64,000 nt of DNA from Amycolatopsis granulosa. Lineage in GTDB: Bacteria; Actinomycetota; Actinomycetes; Mycobacteriales; Pseudonocardiaceae. Positions 7,353 to 15,587 of the stretch are shown one piece after another. The stretch is taken from NCBI RefSeq assembly GCF_011758745.1, contig NZ_JAANOV010000001.1, positions 4,650,001 to 4,714,000 of the forward strand, in the 5' to 3' direction. Under the pieces are notes generated by a model that saw only the letters and a program-made list of their open reading frames with translations, was not told the DNA's origin and searched no databases. The translations under genes and the position numbers were made by a program. Within the stretch, counting starts at the first letter, position 1, and every line of letters starts with the position of its first letter.

Positions 7353-7991
7353 TCAGCAGCGGTTCAGCATGTCCGTCAGCGCGGACTGCTCGGCCGTGGT
7401 CACGCTGAGCTGGTAGTAGTGCTTGACCGCGATCCAGTCGGTCGCGTACGTGCACCAGAAGGACTCCAGCGGCGGCCGCCACTCGTCCGGGGCCTTGTCG
7501 CTCTTGGACTGGTTGACGTTGTCCGTCACCGCCCACAACTGCGGCCGCACCAGGTCGTTCGCGAACGCCTCGCGCTGCGCCTGGGTCCAGGCCGAGGCGC
7601 CGCTGACCCAGCTCTGCGCGAGCGGCACCATGTGGTCGATGTCCACATCGGACGCCTTGGTCCAGGTCGCGCCGTCGTAGGGGCTGACCCAGGTGCCGGA
7701 GACCGGCGAGCAGTCCTTGTCGACCACCACGTCGGTGCCCGCCCGTTTGAGCACCTCCTCGCGGGTGTTGCAGGTGCCTTCGACCGTGTCCCAGTGCGGG
7801 AACTTCTCCCGCGAATACCCGTTGAGCGTCCCGCGCGGCTTGACCTGCAGCTCCGCGAGCTGCTGCCGCGCCACGCCCGGGTCGGTCCCCGGGGCCGCCC
7901 GCGACGGGGGCACCGGCCCCGGCCGCCACACCACCGCCAGAACCGCCACCGCCACCGCCACGACCAACGGCACCCACACCCGAGCCTTCAC
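7353..7991 (-). CDS. Membrane-anchored or secreted HNH nuclease-like protein (DUF1524)
   Basis: A 212-aa protein. An N-terminal hydrophobic segment (VWVPLVVAVAVAVLAVVW) serves as signal or anchor. The body has DVDIDHMVPLAQSWVSGA, followed by an N-containing helix (DNVNQSKSDKAPDEWRPP) and a C-terminal Cys-containing segment (FWCTYA), the layout of the DUF1524/HNH family; the DH pair and later N are likely metal/catalytic residues. Paired cysteines (TCNTR, KDCSP, FWC, NRC) suggest disulfides outside the membrane. The GTG at 7991 lies 7 nt after TACCCT (8004-7999), so leaderless. Such proteins are common in actinobacteria; a role in extracellular DNA degradation is inferred. Confidence 0.8.
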   Translation of the reverse strand: MKARVWVPLVVAVAVAVLAVVWRPGPVPPSRAAPGTDPGVARQQLAELQVKPRGTLNGYSREKFPHWDTVEGTCNTREEVLKRAGTDVVVDKDCSPVSGTWVSPYDGATWTKASDVDIDHMVPLAQSWVSGASAWTQAQREAFANDLVRPQLWAVTDNVNQSKSDKAPDEWRPPLESFWCTYATDWIAVKHYYQLSVTTAEQSALTDMLNRC

Positions 7992-8071
7992 GCCGGTGAG
8001 GGTAAGCGATCGACTACCGGGGGTACGCTGCTTTCTCCGGCGTGTCGACCCGGGGTGATGAGGAGGTGCGC

Positions 8072-9235
8072 GTGGCCGAGCGGTTCGGTGGCTACCAGAA
8101 CGAGATCTACCTGCACGGTCTCGGCGGGACGGCACCGCCGTTCACGACCGATCCGACGCGGCTGGCGGAGTCGGCCCGCGAGGTGATGACCCCCCAGGCG
8201 TACGACTACGTCGCGGGCGGCGCGGGCTCGGGCGCGACGATGGCGGCCAACCGCGCGGCGTTCGACCGCTGGCGGCTGGTGCCGCGCATGCTCACCGACG
8301 CCACCCGCCGCGACACCGCCGCCACGGTGCTCGGCACGGAACTGCCCGCGCCGGTGCTGCTCGCCCCGGTCGGGGTGCAGTCGATCGTGCACCCGGACGC
8401 GGAACTGGCCACCGCCCGCGCCGCCGCGGCGCTGGGCCTGCCGATGATCCTGTCCACCGCATCGTCCCGCACCATCGAGGAGGTCGCCGCCGCCTCCGGC
8501 GACGGGCCGCGCTGGTTCCAGCTCTACTGGCCCGCCGACTCCGACGTCACCGCGAGCCTGCTGAACCGCGCGCAGAAGGCCGGCTACACCACGCTCGTGG
8601 TCACCCTCGACACCTGGACGCTGGCGTGGCGGCCGCGCGACCTCGACCGCGCCTACCTGCCGTTCCTCACCGGTGAGGGCCTGGCCACGCCGCTGTCCGA
8701 CCCCGCCTTCCGCGCGCTGCTCGACTCCGCGCCCGAGGACGACCTGCCGTCGGCGGTCCTGCGCTGGGTGTCGCTGTTCACCGGTACCGATCACAGCTGG
8801 AGCCAGCTGCCGTTCCTGCGCGAGCACTGGGACGGCCCGATCGTGCTGAAGGGCATCCAGCACGTCGACGACGCCCGCCGCGCGGTGGATGCTGGCGTGG
8901 ACGGGATCGTGGTCTCCAACCACGGCGGCCGCCAGGTCGACGGCGCGATCGCGTCGCTGGAGGCGCTGCCACCGATCGTGCGCGCGGTCGGCGACCGCAT
9001 CGAGGTGCTGTTCGACTCCGGCGTGCGCACCGGCGCGGACATCCTCAAGGCACTGGCGCTGGGCGCGACGGCCGTGCTCGTGGGGCGGCCCTGGGTGTAC
9101 GGGCTGGGCCACGCGGGCGAGGACGGTGTGCGGCACGTGCTGCGCGGCCTGCTCGCGGACCTCGACCTCAGCCTGGCGCTCACCGGGCACCGCACGATCG
9201 GCGAGCTGGGACCGGACTCGCTGCGGCGGTCCTGA
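8072..9235 (+). CDS. FMN-dependent alpha-hydroxy-acid oxidase, lactate 2-monooxygenase-like
   Basis: A 387-aa TIM-barrel flavoenzyme. GTG 8072 is chosen because AGGAGG (8061-8066) sits 5 nt upstream. YVAGGAGSGATMAANRAAFD near residue 55, TLDTWTLAWRPRDLDRAYLP (about 180-200), IVLKGIQH (catalytic Lys strand), VSNHGGRQVDGA (His/Arg of the active site, about 282-293) and FDSGVRTGADILKALALGA (FMN phosphate) follow the family order. The TLDTW..LAWRPRDL segment is characteristic of lactate 2-monooxygenase (L-lactate + O2 to acetate + CO2 + water) rather than lactate oxidase. Single-gene context gives no further hint of substrate. Confidence 0.85.
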   Translation: MAERFGGYQNEIYLHGLGGTAPPFTTDPTRLAESAREVMTPQAYDYVAGGAGSGATMAANRAAFDRWRLVPRMLTDATRRDTAATVLGTELPAPVLLAPVGVQSIVHPDAELATARAAAALGLPMILSTASSRTIEEVAAASGDGPRWFQLYWPADSDVTASLLNRAQKAGYTTLVVTLDTWTLAWRPRDLDRAYLPFLTGEGLATPLSDPAFRALLDSAPEDDLPSAVLRWVSLFTGTDHSWSQLPFLREHWDGPIVLKGIQHVDDARRAVDAGVDGIVVSNHGGRQVDGAIASLEALPPIVRAVGDRIEVLFDSGVRTGADILKALALGATAVLVGRPWVYGLGHAGEDGVRHVLRGLLADLDLSLALTGHRTIGELGPDSLRRS

Positions 9236-9288
9236 TCACGGGATATTCGCGGGCCCCCCGGATCGCGCGGAGCTATCCTGGAGGCCGT

Positions 9289-12200
9289 ATGTCTACGCGA
9301 TCCCCCCTCGACGACCTCCGGGCCCGCCTGCCCGGTTTGATGCTGCGCGACGAACACCGGTTGCGCCGCCGGCTCGACGGTGCCCGCCGGGCGCGCGACC
9401 GTGATCGCGTGACGCGGGAGATCGCGGCCGACATCGAGGCCGCCGAGGCCCGCGTGCAGCGCCGCCGCCCCCCGGAGATCCGCTATCCGGAAGAGCTGCC
9501 GGTCAGCCGGCGCAAGGACGACATCGCCGCCGCGATCCGCGACCACCAGGTCGTGATCGTGGCGGGGGAGACCGGCTCGGGCAAGACCACCCAGCTGCCG
9601 AAGATCTGCCTCGAACTGGGCCTGGGCGTGCGCGGGCAGATCGGCCACACGCAGCCGCGGCGCCTCGCCGCGCGCACGGTCGCGGAACGGATCGCCGAGG
9701 AGCTCGGGACCGAGCTCGGCAGCACCGTCGGCTACAAGGTGCGGTTCACCGACTCCTCCGGTGACGACACCATGGTCAAGCTGATGACCGACGGCATCCT
9801 GCTCGCCGAGATCTCCAGCGACCGGATGCTGCGCCGCTATGACACGCTGATCATCGACGAGGCCCACGAGCGCAGCCTCAACATCGACTTCATCCTCGGC
9901 TACCTCAAGCAGCTCCTGCCGAAGCGGCCCGACCTGAAGGTGATCATCACCTCGGCGACCATCGACCCGGAACGGTTCGCCGCGCACTTCGGCGGGGCGC
10001 CGATCGTCGAGGTGTCCGGCCGCACCTACCCCGTCGAGGTCCGCTACCGCCCGATCGTCGATCCGGACGCCCCCGAGTCCGATCAGGACCGCGACCAGAT
10101 CACCGCGATCGCCGACGCCGTCGGGGAGCTGTGCACCGAAGGCCCCGGCGACATCCTGGTGTTCCTGTCCGGTGAACGGGAGATCCGCGACACGGCCGAC
10201 GCGCTGAACAAGCTCGACTTGCGGAACACCGAGGTGCTGCCGCTCTACGCGCGGCTCTCGGCGGCCGACCAGCACCGCGTGTTCAGCCGCCACAGCGGCC
10301 GCCGGATCGTGCTCGCCACCAACGTCGCCGAGACGTCGCTGACCGTGCCGGGCATCAAGTACGTCATCGACCCGGGTACGGCCCGCATCTCCCGGTACAG
10401 CCACCGCACCAAGGTGCAGCGGCTGCCCATCGAGCCGGTCTCGCAGGCGTCGGCGAACCAGCGGAAGGGGCGCTGCGGCCGCACCTCCGACGGTATCTGC
10501 ATCCGGCTCTACAGCGAAGCGGATTTCCTGTCCCGGCCCGAGTTCACCGACCCGGAGATCCTGCGCACCAACCTCGCGTCGGTCATCCTGCAGATGACCT
10601 CGCTCGGGCTGGGCGACCTCGCCAAGTTCCCGTTCGTCGACCCGCCGGACCGCCGTCAGGTCACCGCGGGCGTCCAGTTGCTGCAGGAGCTCGGCGCGCT
10701 GGAGCAGTCCACTTCGGAGCGACGGCTCACCGACATCGGCCGGCGGCTCGCCCAGCTGCCGGTGGACCCGCGGCTTGGCCGGATGGTGCTGGAGGGCGCG
10801 CGCACCGGGTGCGTGCGCGAGGTGATGATCATCGCCGCCGCGCTGTCCATCCAGGACCCGCGGGAGCGGCCGGCGGACAAGCAGGAGGCCGCGGCGCAGC
10901 AGCACGCGCGCTTCGCCGACAGGACCTCGGACTTCCTGGCGTACCTGAACCTGTGGGAGTACCTGCGGGACCTGCAGAAGACGTTGTCGAACAACCAGTT
11001 CCGCAAGCGCTGCAAGGCCGAGTTCCTCAACTACCTGCGCGTGCGGGAGTGGCAGGACATCTACAGCCAGCTGCGGCAGCTCGCCAAACCGCTGGGCGTC
11101 ACGCTCAACTCCGAACCGGCCGACCCGCAGCGTGTGCACACCGCGATGATCGCCGGGCTGCTCTCGCACATCGGGCTCAAGGACGTGGAGAAGGGCGACT
11201 ACCTGGGTGCCCGCGGTACCCGGTTCTCGATCTTCCCCGGCTCGGCGCTGTTCAAGAAGCAGCCGCGCTGGGTGATGTCGGCCGAGCTGGTGGAGACCTC
11301 GAAGCTGTGGGGCCGGGTCAACGCGCGCGTCGAGCCGGAGTGGATCGAGCCGCTGGCGCAGCACGTCGTCAAGCGCACGTACTCCGAGCCGCACTGGGAA
11401 CGCAAGCGCGGTGCGGTGGTGGCGTCGGAGCGGGTCACCCTCTACGGCGTCCCGCTCGTGGTCGGACGGAAGGTCGACTACGGCCGGATCGACCCGGAGA
11501 CCTCGCGTGAGCTGTTCATCCGCCGCGCGCTGGTCGACGGCGACTGGGACACCCGCCACCGGTTCTTCACCGAGAACCGCGCCCTGCTCGACGAGGTCGA
11601 GGACCTGGAGAACCGCGCCCGGCGCCGGGACCTGCTGGTCGACGACGAGACGCTGTTCGAGTTCTACGACCAGCGCGTCGGCCCCGAGGTGGTGTCCGCG
11701 CGGCACTTCGACAGCTGGTGGAAGAAGGTCCGCGAGCAGCAGCCGGACCTGCTCAGCTTCGAAAAGGCCATGCTGCTCAACGAGGCCGCGCGGCAGGTGT
11801 CCGAATCGGACTACCCGGACACCTGGACGCAGGGCTCCCTGCGGTTCCCGCTGACCTACCAGTTCGAGCCGGGCGCCGACGCCGACGGGGTCACCGTGCA
11901 CATCCCGGTCGCGGTGCTCAACCAGGTCACCCCGGACGGGTTCGACTGGCAGGTGCCGGGGCTGCGCGAGGAGCTGGTGACCGCCCTGATCAAGTCGCTG
12001 CCGAAGCAGCTGCGCCGCAACTTCGTGCCGGCGCCGGACACCGCCCAGGCGGTGCTGTCCCGGGTCGCGCCCGGTGACGGGCCGCTGCTCGACGTGGTGG
12101 CCCGGGAACTGGAGAGCCTGCGCGGCGTGCCGGTGCCACCGGACGCCTGGCAGCTCGGCGCGGTGCCCGACCACCTGCGGATGACCTTCCGCGTGGTGAA

Positions 12201-13161
12201 CGACAAACGCCGCAAGCTCGCCGAGGGCAAGGACCTGGCGGTGCTCAAGGAGCGGCTGAGCGGCGAGGTGCGGGCGACGATCTCCGCGGCCGCGGACAGC
12301 ATCGAGAAGGCCGGCCTGACCACGCCCGCGTTCGGGGAGCTGCCGAAGGTCTTCGCCGGGAAACGGCGCGGACACCAGGTCAAGGCGTATCCGGCGCTGG
12401 TCGACGAGGGTGACACGGTGGCCGTGCGGATGCTGGACACGCCGGTGCAGCAGCGGCAGCGGATGTGGCAGGGCACGCGGAAACTGTTGCGGCTCAACCT
12501 GCCCTCGCCGATGAAGTTCATCAACCGCAGCCTCACCAACCAGGCGAAGCTGGCGCTCAGCCGCAACCCGCACGGCAGCGTCGCGGCGCTGCTGGAGGAC
12601 TGCGTCGACTGCGCGGTGGACAAGCTGATGGCGGACAACGGCGGACCGGTGTGGGACGAGGCCGGGTTCGGGGTGCTGCTGGAAAAGGTGCGCGGCGCGC
12701 TGAACCCGGCCGTGCTGGACGTGCTGTCCGAAGTGGAGAAGATCCTCGCGGCCGCGAACGAGGTGGAAGTGGCGCTGGCGGGCGCCCGTGGCCCGGCGGA
12801 GTCGCTGGCCGACATGCGCCGGCAGCTGTCCGGGCTGGTGTACCCGGGTTTCGTGACGGCGACGGGGTTCGACCGGCTGGGTAACGTGGTCCGCTACCTG
12901 CGCGGCATCGGCCGGCGGCTGGAGAAGCTGCCGTCCACCGGCACCAAGGACGTCGAGCTGATGCGCGACGTGGAGTGGGTGACGGGCGAGTACGAGGCGG
13001 CCGTGGCCGCGCTCCCGCCGGGTGTGCGGCCCGGTCCGGAGCTGATCGAGGTGCGGTGGATGATCGAGGAGCTGCGGGTGAGCTTCTTCGCGCAGACCCT
13101 GGGCACCGCGCACCCGGTGTCGGTGAAGCGGGTGATCCGGGCCCTGGACGAGGCGGCCTAG
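9289..13161 (+). CDS. hrpA: ATP-dependent RNA helicase HrpA
   Basis: A 1290-aa DEAH-box helicase, the usual length for HrpA. Walker A is GETGSGKT (residues 93-100), DEAH is at 190-193, motif III is SAT (in IITSATIDPERF), and motif VI is in QRKGRCGRTSDG. After the helicase core come the ratchet/OB region and the long C-terminal DUF3418 half that marks HrpA. GGAGG (9278-9282) precedes the ATG. HrpA rescues stalled ribosomes and remodels mRNA in E. coli; the actinobacterial role is presumed similar. A long antisense open frame lies opposite but has no supporting features. Confidence 0.95.
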   Translation: MSTRSPLDDLRARLPGLMLRDEHRLRRRLDGARRARDRDRVTREIAADIEAAEARVQRRRPPEIRYPEELPVSRRKDDIAAAIRDHQVVIVAGETGSGKTTQLPKICLELGLGVRGQIGHTQPRRLAARTVAERIAEELGTELGSTVGYKVRFTDSSGDDTMVKLMTDGILLAEISSDRMLRRYDTLIIDEAHERSLNIDFILGYLKQLLPKRPDLKVIITSATIDPERFAAHFGGAPIVEVSGRTYPVEVRYRPIVDPDAPESDQDRDQITAIADAVGELCTEGPGDILVFLSGEREIRDTADALNKLDLRNTEVLPLYARLSAADQHRVFSRHSGRRIVLATNVAETSLTVPGIKYVIDPGTARISRYSHRTKVQRLPIEPVSQASANQRKGRCGRTSDGICIRLYSEADFLSRPEFTDPEILRTNLASVILQMTSLGLGDLAKFPFVDPPDRRQVTAGVQLLQELGALEQSTSERRLTDIGRRLAQLPVDPRLGRMVLEGARTGCVREVMIIAAALSIQDPRERPADKQEAAAQQHARFADRTSDFLAYLNLWEYLRDLQKTLSNNQFRKRCKAEFLNYLRVREWQDIYSQLRQLAKPLGVTLNSEPADPQRVHTAMIAGLLSHIGLKDVEKGDYLGARGTRFSIFPGSALFKKQPRWVMSAELVETSKLWGRVNARVEPEWIEPLAQHVVKRTYSEPHWERKRGAVVASERVTLYGVPLVVGRKVDYGRIDPETSRELFIRRALVDGDWDTRHRFFTENRALLDEVEDLENRARRRDLLVDDETLFEFYDQRVGPEVVSARHFDSWWKKVREQQPDLLSFEKAMLLNEAARQVSESDYPDTWTQGSLRFPLTYQFEPGADADGVTVHIPVAVLNQVTPDGFDWQVPGLREELVTALIKSLPKQLRRNFVPAPDTAQAVLSRVAPGDGPLLDVVARELESLRGVPVPPDAWQLGAVPDHLRMTFRVVNDKRRKLAEGKDLAVLKERLSGEVRATISAAADSIEKAGLTTPAFGELPKVFAGKRRGHQVKAYPALVDEGDTVAVRMLDTPVQQRQRMWQGTRKLLRLNLPSPMKFINRSLTNQAKLALSRNPHGSVAALLEDCVDCAVDKLMADNGGPVWDEAGFGVLLEKVRGALNPAVLDVLSEVEKILAAANEVEVALAGARGPAESLADMRRQLSGLVYPGFVTATGFDRLGNVVRYLRGIGRRLEKLPSTGTKDVELMRDVEWVTGEYEAAVAALPPGVRPGPELIEVRWMIEELRVSFFAQTLGTAHPVSVKRVIRALDEAA

Positions 13162-13210
13162 CGCCGCATCGGATCGACGTTCGCCCTGGACGGTCCGCAA
13201 CGATGGCTTC

Positions 13211-13543
13211 GTGCAGGAGGAAGTCATTCCCGTTCTTCGTGTCCAGGACGCTGCGGCGGCGGTCGCCTGGTACGAGCGGCCGGGCTTCGCCAAGCAGTGG
13301 GAACACCGCTTCGAACCGGAGCTTCCCGCGTTCGTCGAGGTCGCCCGTGGCGGGGTGCGGTTGTTCTTGTCGGAGCACCAGGGCGATGCCCGTCCCGACA
13401 CGCTGGTCTACCTCCGTACGGGTGAAGTCGAGGCCATCGCGTCCGAGTTCGGTGTGCAGGTGAAGGACGCTCCGTGGGCGCGTGAGGTCGAGCTGCGTGA
13501 CCCCGACGGCAACCGGCTGCGGATCGGAACACCGACGGAGTGA
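13211..13543 (+). CDS. Glyoxalase/bleomycin-resistance-like (VOC) protein
   Basis: A 110-aa single-domain protein starting VQEEVIPVLRVQDAAAAVAWYERPGF, the usual opening of bleomycin-resistance-type VOC proteins. It ends with VELRDPDGNRLRIGTPTE, the strand carrying the second-half motif. These proteins bind drugs or small substrates as dimers. The gene starts at GTG 13211 with no clear ribosome site, 49 bp after hrpA. Substrate unknown. Confidence 0.8.
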   Translation: MQEEVIPVLRVQDAAAAVAWYERPGFAKQWEHRFEPELPAFVEVARGGVRLFLSEHQGDARPDTLVYLRTGEVEAIASEFGVQVKDAPWAREVELRDPDGNRLRIGTPTE

Positions 13544-13573
13544 CCATCGCCGGCAGCTCGCGCCAGGGAAGCT

Positions 13574-13684
13574 GTGCCGGTGGTGCCCGAGGACGGCGAG
13601 CCGAAGGTGGTCTTCCGCCTGGACGAGTTCGGACCGCTCAACCCGGGCCGCGGTGGGCTGACCGCGGCGGACGACGTTGCCTGA
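13574..13684 (+). pseudogene. Fragment of an IS630-like transposase (remnant)
   Basis: A short frame from 13574 to TGA 13684 encodes VPVVPEDGEPKVVFRLDEFG, then PLNPGRGGLTAADDVA. The DEFGPLN motif preceded by a hydrophobic strand (VVF) is the first catalytic-Asp region of IS630/Tc1-type transposases (usually VV.FDEFGPLNLQP.PG). Only about 36 codons remain; no terminal repeats or other transposase parts are visible in the 189 bp between the VOC gene and the polymerase gene. The identification rests on one short motif. Confidence 0.45.
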
Positions 13685-13732
13685 CGCGGCCTGGCACCGG
13701 TTTTTGTCGGTGCCCGGGAGCACAATGGTGCG

Positions 13733-15391
13733 GTGCAGGTGATCGTCGCGGAAGAGGAGGGCGGGGTCTTCGTCGTGCTCGGCCCGGCCGGGCGGCGGGA
13801 GGTGCCCGCCGGTGAGCTCGCGGGCCACCTCGCCGTGATCGAGCGCGCGCACGCCCCGCGCTGGGTGTTCCCGGCCGTCGACCGCCTGTACCCGGTGCTG
13901 CTGCGCGCCGGGCTGCGCGTCAGCCGCTGCCACGACCTGTCCTTGACCGAGGGGTTGCTGCTCGCCGCCGAGAACCGGGCGGGTCAGCCCAAGATGCTCC
14001 CGGCGGCGTGGGCCCGCCTGCACGGCCGGGAGGTACCGCCGGACCCACCGTCCCACGCCGATACCCAGCCGGTGCTGTTCCAGACCCGCGAGTCCGGTTT
14101 GCCCTCCGGCGTCGGTGTCGCCGAGGCCGCGCGGGAGGTGCTCGCCGACCAGGAGCGGCGCATCCGCGGCGTCGAGCACCCGGACCGGTTCCGCCTGCTG
14201 GTGGCGGCCGAATCGGCGAGCGCGCTCGTCGCCGCCGAGATGGGTGCCGACGGTCTGCCGTGGCGGGCGGACGTGCACGACGCGCTGCTCACCGAGCTGC
14301 TCGGTCCCCGGGTGCCGGCCGGGCAGCGGCCGAAGAAGCTGGTGGAGCTCGCGGCGCGGATCAGCGAGGCGTTCGGGGGGAAACCGGTCAACCCGGACAG
14401 CCCGCAGACGATCGTGCGCGCGTTCGGGCGGGAGGGTATCTCGATCCCGTCGGCGCGAGCGCACGTGCTGCGGAAGGTCGACCATCCCGCGGTACCGCTG
14501 CTCATCGAGTACCGCGAGCTGTCCCGGCTGCACTCGGCCAACGGCTGGGCCTGGCTGGACGAGTGGGTCGCCGACGGGCGGTTCCGCCCGTCGTGGGTGG
14601 TGGGCGGCGTGGTGTCCGGGCGGTGGGCCAGCTCGGGCGGGGGCGCGCTGCAGATCCCGAAGACGCTGCGCGTGTGCGTACGAGCCGATCCCGGCTGGAA
14701 ACTCGTGGTGGCCGACGCCGCGCAGCTGGAGCCGCGGGTGTTGGCGGCGTTGTCCGGCGACCGGCGGCTGGCCGAGGCGTCGGCGTCGACGGACTTGTAC
14801 GCGCGGCTGTCGGAGGCGTTGTTCGCCGGCACGATGACCGCCGAGGAGGGCCGGCCGCGCGCGAAGATCGCGATGCTGTCCGCGATGTACGGCGGCACCG
14901 CGGGGGAGGCCGCGTCGCTGCTCGCGTTGCTGCGGCAGCGCTTCCCGGACGCGGTGTCGTATGTGGAGCGTGCGGCGCAGGCGGGGGAGCGGGGGGAGCG
15001 GGTGCGGTCGCGGCTGGGCCGGGTGTCGCCGGCGCCGTCGGAGGCGTGGCGAGCGCTGACGGGCGGCGCGGACGAGGACGAGGGCCGCGCCCGTCAGGCG
15101 GCGCGCAACTGGGGCCGGTTCACGCGGAACTTCGTGGTGCAAGCCAGCGCGGCCGACTTCACGGCCGTCCTGCTCGCCACCCTCCGCCGGAAGCTCCCCG
15201 AACCGGCCCACCTGGTTTTCTTCCAGCACGACGAGGTCGTGGTGCACACCCCCGCGGACCTGGCCCCCCGGGTGGAAGCCGCCATCACCGAGGCCGTGGC
15301 CGAGTCCGCGGCACTGACGTTCGGGCCCGGGTGCCCGGTGCACTTCCCGATGGCGCCCACCACGGTCGACACCTACGCGGATGCCAAGTAG
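13733..15391 (+). CDS. Bifunctional 3'-5' exonuclease/DNA polymerase of family A (PolA-like, no 5' nuclease)
   Basis: A 552-aa protein, much shorter than PolA. Residues 1-190 form a reduced RNase-D-like/3'-5' exonuclease region, and about 200-552 the polymerase domain. Motif A is VVADAAQLEPRVLAALSGD (Asp 328; PolA has DYSQIELR), motif B spans RPRAKIAMLSAMYGG (374-388), and motif C is QHDEVVV (498-504) with the second catalytic Asp. This is the known actinobacterial group annotated as bifunctional 3'-5' exonuclease/DNA polymerase, presumably for repair. GTG 13733 lies 6 nt after CACAAT (13721-13726) with no ribosome site, so leaderless. Confidence 0.85.
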   Translation: MQVIVAEEEGGVFVVLGPAGRREVPAGELAGHLAVIERAHAPRWVFPAVDRLYPVLLRAGLRVSRCHDLSLTEGLLLAAENRAGQPKMLPAAWARLHGREVPPDPPSHADTQPVLFQTRESGLPSGVGVAEAAREVLADQERRIRGVEHPDRFRLLVAAESASALVAAEMGADGLPWRADVHDALLTELLGPRVPAGQRPKKLVELAARISEAFGGKPVNPDSPQTIVRAFGREGISIPSARAHVLRKVDHPAVPLLIEYRELSRLHSANGWAWLDEWVADGRFRPSWVVGGVVSGRWASSGGGALQIPKTLRVCVRADPGWKLVVADAAQLEPRVLAALSGDRRLAEASASTDLYARLSEALFAGTMTAEEGRPRAKIAMLSAMYGGTAGEAASLLALLRQRFPDAVSYVERAAQAGERGERVRSRLGRVSPAPSEAWRALTGGADEDEGRARQAARNWGRFTRNFVVQASAADFTAVLLATLRRKLPEPAHLVFFQHDEVVVHTPADLAPRVEAAITEAVAESAALTFGPGCPVHFPMAPTTVDTYADAK

Positions 15392-15529
15392 CGGGCCGTG
15401 CGAGATCCGCTGCCCTGCCCTCGCCGGGGGCCGCCGCGGACGATCGCTCCCCATCCGCATGCGTCGTCTCGGGCCGTCGAGTCGCACCGCACCTTCTCCG
15501 GCCGGTGGCGCGTTCGCACGCCGTTCCGC

Positions 15530-15541
15530 TACTGTCCAGTA
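15530..15541. promoter_or_regulatory. Inverted repeat upstream of acyl-CoA ligase gene
   Basis: TACTGTCCAGTA is a TACTG/CAGTA inverted repeat with a 2-bp centre, resembling TetR-family operators of fatty-acid genes (TACT...AGTA type). TACCCT follows at 15551-15556 as a possible -10, so the repeat would lie near the -35 position of the acyl-CoA ligase promoter. Confidence 0.45.
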
Positions 15542-15587
15542 ACCAAGACATACCCTCAGTACGGCCGGCCCAATGGAGGTGCTGTCC

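Noticed and set aside
8791..13401. Very long open frame on the minus strand opposite hrpA
   Set aside because: It lies wholly antisense to a clear DEAH helicase, has Arg/His/Pro/Val-biased composition typical of the complement of high-GC coding DNA, and has no start site or domain.
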